From Alligator mississippiensis (lineage: Eukaryota; Chordata; Crocodylia; Alligatoridae): 64,000 nt of DNA. The position numbers and the translations under genes are program-made. Location: the NCBI RefSeq assembly GCF_030867095.1, contig NC_081826.1, positions 253,994,251 through 254,058,250 of the forward strand, in the 5' to 3' direction. Below the pieces are notes generated by a model. It saw nothing but the letters and a program-made list of their open reading frames with translations, was not told the DNA's origin and did not search any database. Positions 49,911 to 62,076 of this stretch are shown here, one piece after another. Position 1 is the stretch's first letter, and each line of letters starts with the position of its first letter.

Positions 49911-50522
49911 AATTACAATGACCTAATATTGACATCTACCCAGATTTTCTCCTGCTATAAGGAAAATGTTCAAAAAGAACATTTGAAATCTGAAAAATTA
50001 TCTGAGCCTTATTGTTCAAATATGCTGTGTGATACTTAGCACAATAAGCTGGCTCACGATATGCAGTGTCACTCATTTTCTTGTTACCTTCCATAATCTA
50101 TAACCATATCTACTCCTGGTGTTACTGAACTGGTGCACCACTATGTAGCAAACTTGAAGAACAACACTGGGCCCAAATCCCTATTCAAACACACGTGTAT
50201 AAAGCAGAGTAATTCACTTGCATGGAGTTCCACCAGTATGAAGTTTAAGTCAGAAGAAAATTTGGCCTTTTTTACTTCAAATCAGTCCCTAGAACAAGCT
50301 AAGACAGATTCTGCTCAGCTGTGCAGTTTTTAACATGTGGATTCTTATGTAAAAATGAAAATATTTCAACCTCAGAGGCACTGGCATGCTCAGTAAGGTA
50401 GTGAAGCTTCTGCAAAGCCATACAAGATACAGTATATCCAACACAATGGAGTCCTGATTCAGGAGCAGGTCTCCTGTGTACAGTGAGGCTAAGCCTATTC
50501 TAAGTTAGCTGACTATCCCAGT
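49911..50522. other. Non-coding spacer
   Basis: No feature recognised. Confidence 0.35.
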
Positions 50523-50524
50523 TA

Positions 50525-50870
50525 CAGTGGAGTTGCATCTTACGCGGGGGTTAGGTTTGAAAGTCAGCGTGTAAGGCGAAAATCATATATAGTCAAAATT
50601 ACCCTTTAAAATCCCAGATTGCTGTTTCTTCAGTTGAGCACCAGATGAAGTAGTTGGCTTGCGTTTAGGGGCCATGTTGTATGAAAAATACCCATCTTTA
50701 AACACTAGAATCACACTCAGAGATGCTCACACTATGAGAGGCGGGAACTCATTGAGTGGAATGGCGGGCGGAATTGCCTGAACTATTTGTTATTTTTCTC
50801 TTTTTTTTTTTGCCGAGTGCGTATAGTTGAATTTGAATAAGTTAAATGTGTGTATGATGCGACTCCACTG
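50525..50870 (-). mobile_element. Tigger-like MITE keeping the start of a transposase ORF
   Basis: The 346-bp element has ends CAGTGGAGTTGCATCTTACG and ATGATGCGACTCCACTG flanked by TA (50523-50524, 50871-50872). On the minus strand an ATG at 50675 opens MAPKRKPTTSSGAQLKKQQS, like the N-terminus of Tigger/pogo transposases (MAPKRK plus Ser/Lys-rich). The rest of the transposase is missing, so this is an internal deletion of a full element in the minus orientation. Confidence 0.75.
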
Positions 50871-50872
50871 TA

Positions 50873-51320
50873 TTTACTTTTAATATCTATTTTTAGATGA
50901 TAAACTCCTTGTTGCAAGGAGGTCTTGGTATTTTTTTATATGGTGCCCAGAAGGTCATTGGTCAAATATTCAAAAGCATATAACTAGCTTTGGCACCTAA
51001 TTCCCATTGGTTTCCAATAAGAATTAATTATTAAGTCACTCAAATGTATATTATAAATATTCTCCACATATTTTAAAAAATAATCAGTACTTAAAATTTC
51101 TCATCTCTAATTTCTGGTTCACTCTTTCTCTCCAAGGAAAAGAGGCTTAATTATACTCCCAGATCAAAAGGAACCACTTTTTCTCTCCCCTTCTCACCTT
51201 CTGAAAGGTCAGAGATCCTCAAATGGGGAACGGGTAGACACATATCATTACACGACAGAATCTGCAAACCAGCCAACAAAGCTTGAAGCCAGATTAATTT
51301 TTCCCCAAGTCCCTCTCTGT
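50873..51320. other. Non-coding spacer
   Basis: No feature recognised. Confidence 0.35.
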
Positions 51321-51575
51321 GAGTGCATCTACACATGCACTTTAATTCACAGTAGCCTATTTTACCGTGCATTAAAGCATCACATAAAAAATATGCTATC
51401 ATGCTAATGTGCTGTAAAATAGGCTACTGCACATTAAGCATCTCTTAAAAACCATGCACACTCATTACTGTGCATTAAGGCAGTCTAATACGCATTTGTT
51501 TAGTACCTCAAATTGGAGGTACTAAATTTAATGTGCCTTAGGAAAAGCACCTTAATGTTTGTGTAGCTGCGCCCC
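51321..51575. mobile_element. Harbinger-like MITE, family A copy 3
   Basis: It starts GAGTGCATCTACACATGCAC and ends TTTGTGTAGCTGCGCCCC. The inside has ACTGTGCATTAAGG and AGTACCTC...GAGGTACT words as in copies 2 and 4. Ends are blurred by a base or two, and a 3-bp duplication is not certain here. Confidence 0.65.
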
Positions 51576-51640
51576 GTGTTCTGGAATTCTCATTCATACA
51601 GGGCACCAGGAACCACTAACAAAGAAAGGCCAGAAACCAT

Positions 51641-51970
51641 GGGCACCTATACATGTGCAGCAAGGCTGCCCCAACATGCTGTAATTACAGCATGTTGGAG
51701 CAGACTTGATTAATCTACTCTACTGGAGTATGGGAATTACCATGCTCCAGCTGACTCCAGCGTCATATGCATCAGCATCCCCACACTGAAAAATGGAGGC
51801 AGGGGCACTTTAACTAAAGCTTGTTCAATGAGTTTTAAAGTGCTGCTGCCACCATTTTTCAATGCAGGGACACTGATACACGTGACGCTCCAGGCACTTT
51901 AATCAGAGCAGGTCTCAGAGCCACTCTAATTAAAGGTCCCCCTCCCCACCTCTGTAGCATGTGTATGTTC
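51641..51970. mobile_element. MITE family B, copy 2
   Basis: It starts GGGCACCTATACATGTGCAG and ends GCATGTGTATGTTC, with CCAT on both sides (51637-51640, 51971-51974). It matches copy 1 (26289-26606) along most of its length. It lies only 65 bp from a family A copy. Confidence 0.7.
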
Positions 51971-51974
51971 CATG

Positions 51975-53559
51975 GTTCCAGTAAAGCCACCACATTACCT
52001 AAAATTTTAAAGTTGCTTATGGACCAGAAGAGCAGGATGAGAGCTCAGGGCCAGTGCACAGAGAGCCTGAGCCCCAGATACCTTAGCATATAGTCTGGAG
52101 ACTTTTGTATGTTTTGCAGAAAGCCCAACTCCAGCCCTGGATCAGTTTAGGAAGAATTCAGTGGACCAGATTCTCAGCTGAGGTAAACTGTGGTAACAGG
52201 AATTAATTCAGTGGGAACTGCCAATTTATGAAAGGTAAGGACCCAGTGTATTGCAAGAAACGTCTTAGTTCTCCTCCTTAAGACTCCACCCATTAACTTC
52301 TTTGTGGAATAGGTCATCATCAGGCCCACAGTACAGAAAGGAGCAGTTGTACCTATTAACTCTTCTTTTTAGGGGGAATTTTTTTTGTTTAATAAACTGA
52401 TACCTGACAGAAAACCCTACTAGGAAAACCGTTCTTGAGTTTAACAAGAATCAATGCAACTAGGCACTACTATGGATTAAAAAATACCCTTTCACTGTTG
52501 GAGAGCTGCAATCTAATGGCAAGTCAATAAAAATAAACCAGGAAGCTAACTACTAACTAGTTAGTAACTATGTACTATGTAACTATGTACATAGTAACCG
52601 TGGCTCTTGTTACACAACCACATACAAAACTGCCATGATTAACAGTTGTTACTCAATGCAGACCAGGGGCTGTAGCACCAGGGTACACAGGACAGGTGTT
52701 GGCAGAATATCTAGGAAGTGAGGTGAATGACTCTCTACAGCTGTAATCCCCTACTAGTAAAACTATTCAACAGGCATCTTCATCTTCTAAGTCATAAAAT
52801 CCTCTCACATTAATTAGAAAAAAGTGCCTGATACTCCCTTAGGAATCTCCAGCAATACACTACTGAAAACAGCATTGAGTCTCCAACTCAGAGGAAAACT
52901 ATTGCTATATTTCACCTATTAAGTGGGATAAAACCTAAGGCTTTGGATTCAGCAGTTCCTCTCCTCTTCCTTTATCCTGTATGAGACAGGAGTAACTTCA
53001 GCTAAGTCAGTGTGATGAAAACAGGGGTAAAAGATTGGAATAAACTGGGAAGAGCTATTTAAATTTGAATGGGAATGAGCTCTTTTCCCCTGTGGATTCC
53101 TGGTTGTCTTTATTATACTAGGGGACAAATGAGGCTTGCTGGAGCCGAGGTACAGTGAAGTAGTAAAAGGCAAAGGCGTAATCCCATCCCCACAAACTAC
53201 CTGTGGCAGCACTGTGAGCACCTTCCCCAGATGAGCACCTACAATGACAACCACCTTCATCTACTGAAATCCCAGGCCTGCCCCACGCAGCTGTCTATGG
53301 TGAACTCCTCTTCCTGGGGACCGTGTGCCTGTGGGTGCACAGGGGCCTAGGTGAGGAAGGAAATGTGGTGGCTTGTCACCATGCTTCTTCAGGTTCCTTC
53401 TCCAGATGGGCAGCTATAATGACAACTGCCTTCATCCCCCTGAGTCAGACCTGATGCAATGGAGTGCCTGCTTTGGGGGCCTCATCCCCCTTGCAGAGGA
53501 CTGTTGTGGCAGCCTGACTCATGCTGCTCATGCCTCTCCCTGCACCCACTTCCCTGTGG
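51975..53559. other. Non-coding stretch with small palindrome cluster
   Basis: No gene is recognised. At 52545-52598 several short palindromes and repeats (CTAACTAGTTAG, ACTATGTACATAGT) cluster together. Confidence 0.4.
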
Positions 53560-54850
53560 TGGAGGGCAGGCAGGGTATGAAAGGCAGGGTTAGCTGCAGT
53601 GCCCCATCTGGGGCCCCTGGGGGACCGGGACCGTCCTGTGCGGCTGTCTGCTAACACAGCCGCCTGCGTGTGCCCGAGCAAGGAAGGAAGCAGGCTGGGT
53701 GGCCCCCAAGCTTCTCAGGGCACCTTCTTCAGAGGGGCAGCTACAGTGCGGCCGGCAGGTCTCTGTGCCTTGGGGGCACTTTTCTGGGCGCCTGTGCCCC
53801 GGTTCGCACAAACTTTCCGCGCAGGGCGAGGCGCCCCTGCCTCAGGCTCGCAGCCCCGGCTCCTGTCCCGGGCCAGGAGCTTCCCAGCGGCAGCTCCCCC
53901 GCCCCGCTTCCCGGATCGCCCCGACCCTGCCCCGCCTCGCTCGTCCCTCCGCGGACGCCTGGGGCCGGGCTCTGCGCCGGGGCAGCCCCCGCCGCTCCCA
54001 GTACAGCCGGGCGGGGCCACACGGCGCTGGGACCCCGGGTACTTACAGGCGGCGGCGCCGGCGGGTTCGCGTGCCGGCGGGAGCGGAGTGAGCGGGATGA
54101 GGGCGAGCTGCTCCCTGCGCCGGGCGGGGGCCCGTGACGTGGAGGCGGCCGGGCGGGCCGGAGGGAGGGAGCGGCCCCGGCCGCCCACCTGCACCCCTGC
54201 GTGTCCCGCCGCCGCGCGGGGAGGCGGCCCCGTCCCTGACACGGGGGCCGGGCCGGGCCAGGCTGACCGGGTGTCCGCTGCCCCAGGAGGCGCGGGGCGG
54301 AGCAGGGGGCTCTTGCACCGGGGCAAGAGCGTGTGCCCGGGCGCGGGGCGGGGCAGGGCAGGGCAGGGCGGGGGGGCCAGGCGGGCCCGTCCCGCGAGCC
54401 GCGTCCCCTCCACGCTGCATCTGCCGCCAGCTGCCGAGGTCGCTGCAGGCGGGACGGCCGCGCCGCGGGGCTGCCTGCAGGGAGAGGGCAGCGCCTCCCG
54501 CTTCTCTTCTTCCTCTTTCGCGGCTTTGAGCTGCGGAGGAGCTGCCCGCTCGCACGTGGGGGGACCGGCATCTCCGCGCCCCGACCCCGCCTCTCCTCCC
54601 GCGACCCCCCGGTTACCTGCCCGGGAAGCGCACTGCAAAATGAAATGCACTTCAGTGCTGCGAGCTAGGGCGGCCAGATCCTGCCCGTGGGGCCGAGCCG
54701 GCACCGGGGCTAGCGCGGGAGGCACCCCCGCCCACGTGGAGGGGACGCTGGACAGCCCAGCTGCACCCGCGGGGTGTGGCTTGGCCCGGCAAGGGGCGTG
54801 GTTACGGGGCGGGGCCCAGCTGCGATTGCAGGGGTCGAGGCTGGGGCATA
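53560..54850. promoter_or_regulatory. CpG island, candidate GCNT4 promoter and first exon(s)
   Basis: This is the one long stretch dense in CpG, and it differs sharply from the AT-rich flanks. It has a GC box (54805-54814), further GGGGCGG runs near 54350, and a CRE-like GTGACGTGG at 54134. Two good splice donors read only on the minus strand: CCT|GTAAGTAC after 54047 and GCAG|GTAACC after 54617. GCNT4 is the nearest minus-strand gene and needs a 5' non-coding exon, so the island is inferred to be its promoter. The long open frames on both strands here come from low stop-codon frequency in GC-rich DNA and show no known domain. It could instead serve an unseen neighbouring transcript. Confidence 0.6.
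54047..54150 (-). other. Candidate 5' non-coding exon of GCNT4 (donor at 54047)
   Basis: A strong minus-strand donor, GTAAGT, starts at 54046 inside the CpG island. The exon's upstream limit is unknown; the end given is only a guess. A second possible donor, GTAACC at 54616, could end an alternative first exon. Both are consistent with a transcript joining to the acceptor at 32528, but no RNA evidence is available. Confidence 0.35.
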
Positions 54851-54918
54851 TTCGTGGCCCAGCTCACCACCATGGGCCAGATGGGTTGGCTCCGCGGCCC
54901 TGAGGTTGAGCACCCCTG
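54835..54918. mobile_element. hAT right-end fragment at the CpG island border
   Basis: ATGGGCCAGATGGGTTGGCT then GAGGTTGAGCACCCCTG is a typical hAT MITE right end. No matching left end was found; the element is cut short or its left part has been lost. Confidence 0.5.
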
Positions 54919-55724
54919 ATCTTAACTTGTAAAAGACCAAAATCCACTGGGATTCCTAGGCTGGGGATAGAACGTAGGGTCCCACTTCCTTCCCGTGTCT
55001 TTACTATTTATTCTTTCTTTTCCGGTGGCTGTTCCCTCTCCCACCTCGGTGTGTTCTCTCACCTGCCCCTCCTGTCCCTTTTCTTTTCCTTGGAAATAAA
55101 AGTAAGCATCCCCCTGTCTCCTCACCGTGCATCCTGTATTTTTGTCTCCTTTGAAATTCACTTTCCCGCCCTTGTGATGTTTTTCCTTCAAACCACTCGT
55201 TCTAACATCGTCTCTTAGGATCAGATTTTTAATGGTGCTTAATTACTTATAGGTCTAAAGATGATGGTGGGCTCCAAGTCGGACTTCCATAGCAGGCTCT
55301 AAGTTGGACTTCCATAGCATCCTAAATACTTTTGAAAATCGCACTAGAGCCCCTTCAGCACCTTTAGGCACCCAAGTACCTTTGTACATCTGACCCTTCC
55401 TCCCGTGCATGTGTCCTACTTGCTCTGTTCTGTTCTTGCTGAGTAAGATTCACTCCAGTGCAGAGAGTGAGAGCACCACTTCATAGATGTGCCTCTTCCC
55501 AGTGTCCTGCAATAGGGTGAACTTAACTGTTGTGGTTTTTTAAAATCTGATCCATTGTCTTCTGTGACAGCCAGAACCAGAGGGATTAATAAGCAATAAT
55601 ATGTGCTTCTTGGAGGCATTTGGTATTTTGCCTAAATAGGTAATATTAGTTAATATAAGCTTGTAGGTTTGTAAACTGCAAATGTAACTTGTCAGTCATA
55701 AATTTAACCAAACTGATAAATTAA
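54919..55724. other. Non-coding spacer upstream of the CpG island
   Basis: No gene is recognised. A short direct repeat of GGACTTCCATAGCA lies at 55280-55320. Confidence 0.4.
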
Positions 55725-55725
55725 C

Positions 55726-56621
55726 TGTTCATGGAACTGACTGGGCCCCATAGGCAAAGCTGTAGCTGTGAGATTAGCTGGCCTAACCGTTTTTTGCTCA
55801 GGGTTCAGCCTTAGCAATAAAAAATGGATCTAACTGCTAGGCACAACCAACACATTCCAGGAAAGCATATTCAAATGAAGCCTAAAAGGGTTTGGGATTT
55901 AGGCGGAGCAATGTCAATTTCAAACCTAAAGGTGCTGCATCATAATTTGCTTATTGAATAAACCCGAGTTTGGGTAGTAACCTTTTATGATAATTTTAAC
56001 ACCTTTCAATCCCATAGGGTAACACCTATAGGGCAATATTGTGAGTAGCCCTGAGGCCAACAGATTAACATAAGATTAGGTATAAAAAACACATGCATCA
56101 GGTAACCAGCAGGAAGGAGGGAACAGAACGGTCATTTCTGTCCCACGCCCGGACCCCAGACTCCCGATGTGAGTGAGGATTGGATCCTGAGCAAGGGACC
56201 TTCCCCGGTAATCCCTCTGACAGCGTCGATCATCAGGGACACCTGACTTCACTGAAATCACTTGGCGCGCACCTGGCATTGAGGAACTATCGATAAGTTG
56301 CCAACCCATGTCTGTCTATTTGTTGTTTTGAATAGCCCACTGTGGCTAATACCCTCGCAGTGCCCAGTTGGCCTTTGACAGATTGATTTATCTATCTGTT
56401 ATTATTATCTGTTGTTATTATTTACTATTAGCTCTTTTATACTGCCTTATCTGCTTATCACATTTATCTTTCTGTTAACTGTTGTGTGTGTGTGTAAGCT
56501 ATAATAAATTTGCCTTTATTCCACTCCCAACTTTTGCCTCCTCGATCCAAAACTGAATCAAACAGCCCAGTTGACCTGTGATAAAATTGATATGCTCACA
56601 GTGCCCAGCTGGCCTGTGACA
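55726..56621 (+). mobile_element. Probable solo LTR of an endogenous retrovirus
   Basis: The stretch starts TGTTCATGGAACTGACTGGG and ends GGCCTGTGACA, giving TG...CA ends. It has a TATA-like GGTATAAAAAACAC at about 56079 and an AATAAA at about 56503 followed by a T-rich and GT-containing tract. This is the usual order of U3, R and U5. No internal viral genes adjoin it, so it is read as a solo LTR fossil. The 5-bp flanks do not match, so the limits are uncertain. Confidence 0.45.
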
Positions 56622-57094
56622 CTCTTCTCTCTTGCTTCCCTTCTCTATGAGGGTCTGGAATATTAATATTGGATGGGATGCCAGATGATTTCTCTTCTTT
56701 GCATGCTACCTCCTGGCTCCTCTGCTCTGCATAGACTGAGACATACATTAACCAAAAGCATAGGAGCACAGAAGTAATTTGCTATATAAGAGTCAGACAG
56801 TTGCTAAGAGCAGAAGGGTTCTGGGGCATAATGCACATTAGGTTTCCACTTGATTCGGAATCTGGTGGCTGTGCCTGTATCACATAGGATCCAGAATTAG
56901 CTGCTTTTGGCTTATGATATTTAATGCAAAAGCAAAGTTGGAAAAAAGCAACAAATTTACAGAGAGAAACCAAAAAGATTAATAATGACATGACTCTTTT
57001 CATGCCTTAACATTTTCTAAAACTATGAAAATATTTTGACTTTGGAAAATCCCATTTCCCTAATCATATTAATCAGCTGTTAAACCATTTATAT
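56622..57094. other. Non-coding spacer
   Basis: No feature recognised. Confidence 0.35.
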
Positions 57095-58214
57095 CAGGGG
57101 TGGGCAATTATTTGGGCTGGAGGGCCACTTAGGAGTTTTGGTGAGCTGTCAAGGGCTGAATCAGCCACCGCCCCCCGCACCCAACAGCTCACCAAAACTC
57201 CCTAAGTGACTTTGCTCTGCACTCAGCCAAGTGGATAGGATGGAGCTGCAGGCACCTGGGGTGCAGCATCTGGGAGCAGGATGGGTGAGTGGAGCTGGGG
57301 CTGGGATCGGGATCATGGGGCCATGACAGCACGGGGCCAGGGCCCAGGGCAGAGCCATGACCTGCTGCCTGCGTGCCCCTGTGACGGGCACCAATCTCAT
57401 GGGCAGAGGCACGTGGGGATTGTATCACAACTCTGTCCCAGGCCCATGCTATCATTGCCCAGTGATCCTGCTGTCTCCATGGAGACCAGCCTGGGACCCA
57501 TACAGGCAGGGCATGCTTGGCTGGGTGCATGAGATGAAGCTGTGAGTGGGCAGGGAGTGGGATCCAGGAGTGGGTAAGTGGGGCTGGGACCATGACAGCA
57601 TAGGGCCAGGGGTCAGGGCCCAGGACAGAACTGTGATCTGCTCCACGTTTGCCCCCACTCATGGAACTGGTGCCTGTCACAGGGATGAGCGGACACCAGA
57701 GCATGGTTCTGCCCCAGGCTCTGGCCTCACGCTGTCACCATCTCGTGAACCTGGTCCTAGCCCTGATCCTGGCCCCGCTCACCCATCCCACTCCCAGATG
57801 CCACGCCCCACCAACTTGCAGTCCCATCCCATCTGCCTGACTAAGCACATTCTGCCCGTGCGGGTTCTGGGCCAGTCTCCATGGAGACCTGGCCCACTCC
57901 ATCCAGCACCCCCAGCAATGGATGCAGGGCAGATGTGCCAGGGTGCCCAGGCAGCAGGACCAGGTACAGTGACAGCAGTGGAGACTGGCAGCAGCACCGA
58001 GAAGGAGCTTCCACTGTGGGGCCTGGGAAGCAAGTCCAGCCACTCCACCACCTCAGTCCTGCTGTGCAACTGGGAGTGGTAAGACTGGCCACATGCACCA
58101 TGGCCCAGGGTGCCCCAAACCCCTGAGCTGGGTGGGGCCAAAGGACCCACTGTAGGCCAGATAAAATCCCTAGGTGGGTCAGGTCTGGCCTGTGGGCCAT
58201 GCTCCCCACCCCAT
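57095..58214. mobile_element. hAT-type element with GC-rich interior, about 1.1 kb
   Basis: The left end CAGGGGTGGGCAATTATTTG and right part GTCTGGCCTGTGGGCCATGC then TCCCCACCCCAT are rough inverted copies. The inside is GC-rich with direct and inverted partial repeats (e.g. GTCTCCATGGAGACC at 57473 and again at 57875; GGCTGGGACCATGACAGCA at 57583 and a like phrase near 57300). Flanks match only in part, so the right limit may be off by a few bases. No gene is seen. Confidence 0.65.
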
Positions 58215-61080
58215 CTTTATTATCAAGGTAAACTTAAATCTCTTGCTTTCTTAAAATAGTATGAACACTGAAAAATAAGAAAAGATTAATCTTATTTACT
58301 TTCACATGTGTAATCAATAAAAAACAAGTTTATTAATTATTTTTGCTAAAGAACCAGTTTATGGTCTAATGAGTTTGATACCACCTATTACGTTTTGCTC
58401 ATGTGCAATTATATTACTATAGAAAATTTGTATTTTCTATAGTAGAGACTATTACTATATTTTCTATAATAGAGAATATTACATTGTAGAAAAATTACAT
58501 TGCAAAGTGTCAATGTCAAGACCTTACTGTTTTTATATACTAACCACACTATTAAGTACCTTATAACAAAGAAAACTCTAAACAAATCCATAAATAAGGA
58601 TACAGTAGCAGATCTCAAAAGTCATTTTTAAAACTGGAACACTCATATTTTCTCCCAAACAAGACATGAACAATTATGTTTGCATAAACATTTCTTTTAA
58701 ACTGATTTGACTTTCAGTTTTCCTTTTTCAGCAGCTGGCTGTGAAAACTGACCTTTATTAACTAACTCTCACTCAACAGGCTTTAATTTTTTGGCTTCAT
58801 GACAGTTTACATTTTTTTCACCCATTCAAAACATATAACCAATGATTGCTACTGTGTGACAGAGTGCAGAATTAACATTTATCAAGTGAACTCCTCAAGT
58901 TCATGCCTCGATAGCCTTCTTCTGACTATGGCAGCTATCAAGTCCTCTGTAGAACAATTAGTCACACTGAACAAATGGAAGAGGCTGTCATGTCTGTCAC
59001 CTTACCCTGTCCTTAGGCTATAGAGAATTAGATGTTACTTCTGCTTCTCTTCTATTTCTTGTAATCCAGAGAGCGAAAGAACAATAATGCAATCTTAATG
59101 CAGATCACTCTCATAATAGTCAAGCATGCTATAATTATGCTACTGAGGCAGACTCACAAATTTTGAAATTAAAACAAACATAAAGCCTCAGGAGGCTAAG
59201 GCAAATTTTGAAGCTGCTCTAAGATTTAAACAGAAAAGTTATTTTACCAGCAAGTGACATCATTGCACTTTTGCCATCCAGTTGTGCTTTCACTGATCAA
59301 ATTAATATATCTGGTAATCAGAGAAATCCCCACATTTAAGGATGTCAGATGGTTAAGATTTTGCTTTTAACTTTCAAACACACACCTTCTGAAATATTTA
59401 TATGTGTCTATCTTAGGTAAATGAAAGCAATCAGCTAGCTATTTTTGAATGTCTTAATTTCTGTTTAATGTAACCGCTTATGTGACTCCACAAATCTTTA
59501 TTTGGTAGTATGTACTCAGGGAGATTGGCTCTGAGGTAAGGAACAAATAATGACACTCACTATTTTTAGTTGGATGTGCAGGGTAACCTTCAGCCTTAGC
59601 ATAACAAGTACAAAGCCTCTCAAGTCAAAGTAGTTGCACTCACACAAGGTTTGACTATAACCCATAGAGAGTGTTAAGTTTACAAAAGTATTTTCTCTAT
59701 CTCTACATTTTCTTAATATACAAAATATGAATTCAGCACTTGTGTATTCACAAGAAATCTTTTGCATACATACCACCAGGTAAATTAGCTTATATAAATT
59801 TGATTTGAAGGCAATCTAATTTAAAACATTCAAAGTTCTGATGATGAAAAAAAATCTGTTGAACTCCAGGAGGATTCTTAAAATCCAAAATCCTCACACT
59901 GTATATAGAACTTCCAATACTGTTCCATTAAATGACATGGCAAAAATTCTTCATTATTTATTAACAGTATCTCACTGAAGTGAAGAAAATTTGTGGATTT
60001 TTCTACCAAATCAAATTGAATAGAAGGTTCTGTTGAAAACAAAGAAGCAAATTATTAAAAACATGATATTGAAATAATAACTAACTGGGATCTTACAGTC
60101 AAAGTTACTAGGCATGCACTTTGGGGCACAGACACATTGTATCACCTGCAAGAAGCCCCAGAGTTCAGTGGGACTATGGAGAGAGTAGTGTACCAAGACA
60201 CAGTGAACTGCAGGTTTGGGCCCAAAGCCACAGTACTACAAGCAGGGTGGGACTATTTAACTAAAAAAATGCAGGATTACAGCCTTCATTTAACTGCATA
60301 AAATGAAAGGGGCGGAGTTGGTTTAGAATTTTTTTTCCCCTGCTTGTGTTATTTAAGCAATAATAATATCATGTTATACAGTGAATTGTCAACAATGGAA
60401 CAAGACAGCTATTAATCACTAGCACAGAATTTGCTGTTCAAAGCCAACAGTTAGGAAAATGAGGTCTTTAGAGAGCTGCTTGTTTTTATGACTTTGTACT
60501 CTATCCCTTAAATACACTTGAAAAAAAAAAGCATCAGAGCTTCACGTCAGAATACCTCATACTGGGCATTCGGATACAATTATCACTGAAATGAACAGCA
60601 CACTTGAAAGTCATGAATTACATTCTTGAAAGGAGCTATGTTCAGGAATAGTAAGTGCTAACCATGGTGAAATTATCACAATTAGTAATTGCTCCCAGGA
60701 AGAGAACACTGTCATAAGAATAAGGGTGGAGCTATAATAATCATAATAAAAAAATCAGTATCCAAACTCTGTTCAAACACTTGGAGACCCTCTAGCTTTG
60801 TTCTGACAGAGCTAAAGGATGCTCTGTTCCATCTTATTAGCTCAGCTAAGTCCTATTAAGATGCAGACTAACACATTTGCAGCCATGTTCACTGTCATGT
60901 TGTAAACTAGACTTTCCCTTAGGTTATAGCATGACTATAAACATCCTACTTTGTACTTTACCATGGTTCTTCCATTGTATTAAGGTAATTCTTTTGATCT
61001 AACATAAATAAAAAAATACACCTTTGTCTCTCTAAAGATCTGCCTATAAATAGGAAAAAAAGAAACATTAAAAAATAATC
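58215..61080. other. AT-rich non-coding stretch
   Basis: About 2.9 kb with no gene or clear repeat. A short hairpin-like cluster of TTTTCTATA/TAGAGA words lies at 58428-58480. Confidence 0.4.
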
Positions 61081-61084
61081 TAAA

Positions 61085-61200
61085 ACTTCCTCTACTCAGT
61101 GCAAGAAGCAGGACAAGGTGGCACCTTAGAGACTAACTGGTTCAGAGAGGCATATGCTTTCATAGACAACAAGATACTTTATCAAATACTATGAATGGGC
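61085..61200 (+). repeat. Sauropsid interspersed repeat (GGCACCTTAGAGACTAAC type)
   Basis: GGTGGCACCTTAGAGACTAA followed by a phrase like CATATGCTTTCATAGAC is a very common block in turtle and crocodilian DNA. It is the second half of the repeat whose first half is seen at 5219-5290. Its class is uncertain. Confidence 0.55.
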
Positions 61201-62068
61201 TTGCTGAAATCAAGTAGATAGCATTAGTTGGTGGATAAACACAGACCCTTTTGCATTTTCACCAATGTCATTAAGCCTCTTTAAATAATTTTGCAATATG
61301 TCCGTGTCAAAACAGAGGCTATATAAAAAAAAATAAAAAATGGGGGATTTACAGTAGGGTACCTTGCATCTGTACAGATAAGCAAGCAAAGCCTGATGGT
61401 GTCAAATAAATTGTGTCTGAATCTCTGAAGAGATTATGCTATTCACACAAAGGCCTATACCAACCTCATTAGTGGTGATGAAAAAAATAGGAATAGTGAT
61501 ATTTGGGTAGAAGTCAGAAAACAGTTTGATGGAAACCATATCTCGACATCTTAATCCTTTACCTCAGGTGTAAAATGTTTAAAATATAATAATGTGAAAT
61601 CTATAAATGTGTTTTGTGATACAATCTGGATCCATAGTAGCATCACAATTACAATCTTTTGATAATACCTCAAATATACCTAACTTTTATCCCCTCCAAA
61701 TTTGCTGAAAGATGTTCCTTTGTCTCTTAATTTTTCATAGGAATTTTTGTAGAAAATATTGGCAAAGTTTGAAACTACTTGGTACACTAGTTCCTGTTAG
61801 TAACTACTTTATAAAACTATTTGGAGATTTTTTAAATCAGGTTTTTGTGGGATAGCTGCTATAAAGAGGTCAGAAGACTTCCAAATATGAAAACATGTCT
61901 TCTCTCAAGTTCCTGCATCTCTAAAATATATATATTAATTAGCTTCAATTTTTGCCAAACAAGTACGTCAAAAACTAAAAATTCTGTCAGATCTTGTAAG
62001 AACTGGAAGCCAAATAACTGCTGCTAAAGGATCTGAGAAGCTTTGGCAGAAATGGTCTAATGCCAACT
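61201..62068. other. AT-rich non-coding spacer
   Basis: No feature recognised. Confidence 0.35.
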
Positions 62069-62076
62069 TTTTAGAC

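Noticed and set aside
53599-54903. 434-codon plus-strand open frame, with a 336-codon frame on the other strand (53715-54725)
   Set aside because: Both lie in the CpG island, are rich in Pro, Ala, Gly and Arg, overlap each other, and show no domain. Stop codons are rare in such GC-rich DNA.
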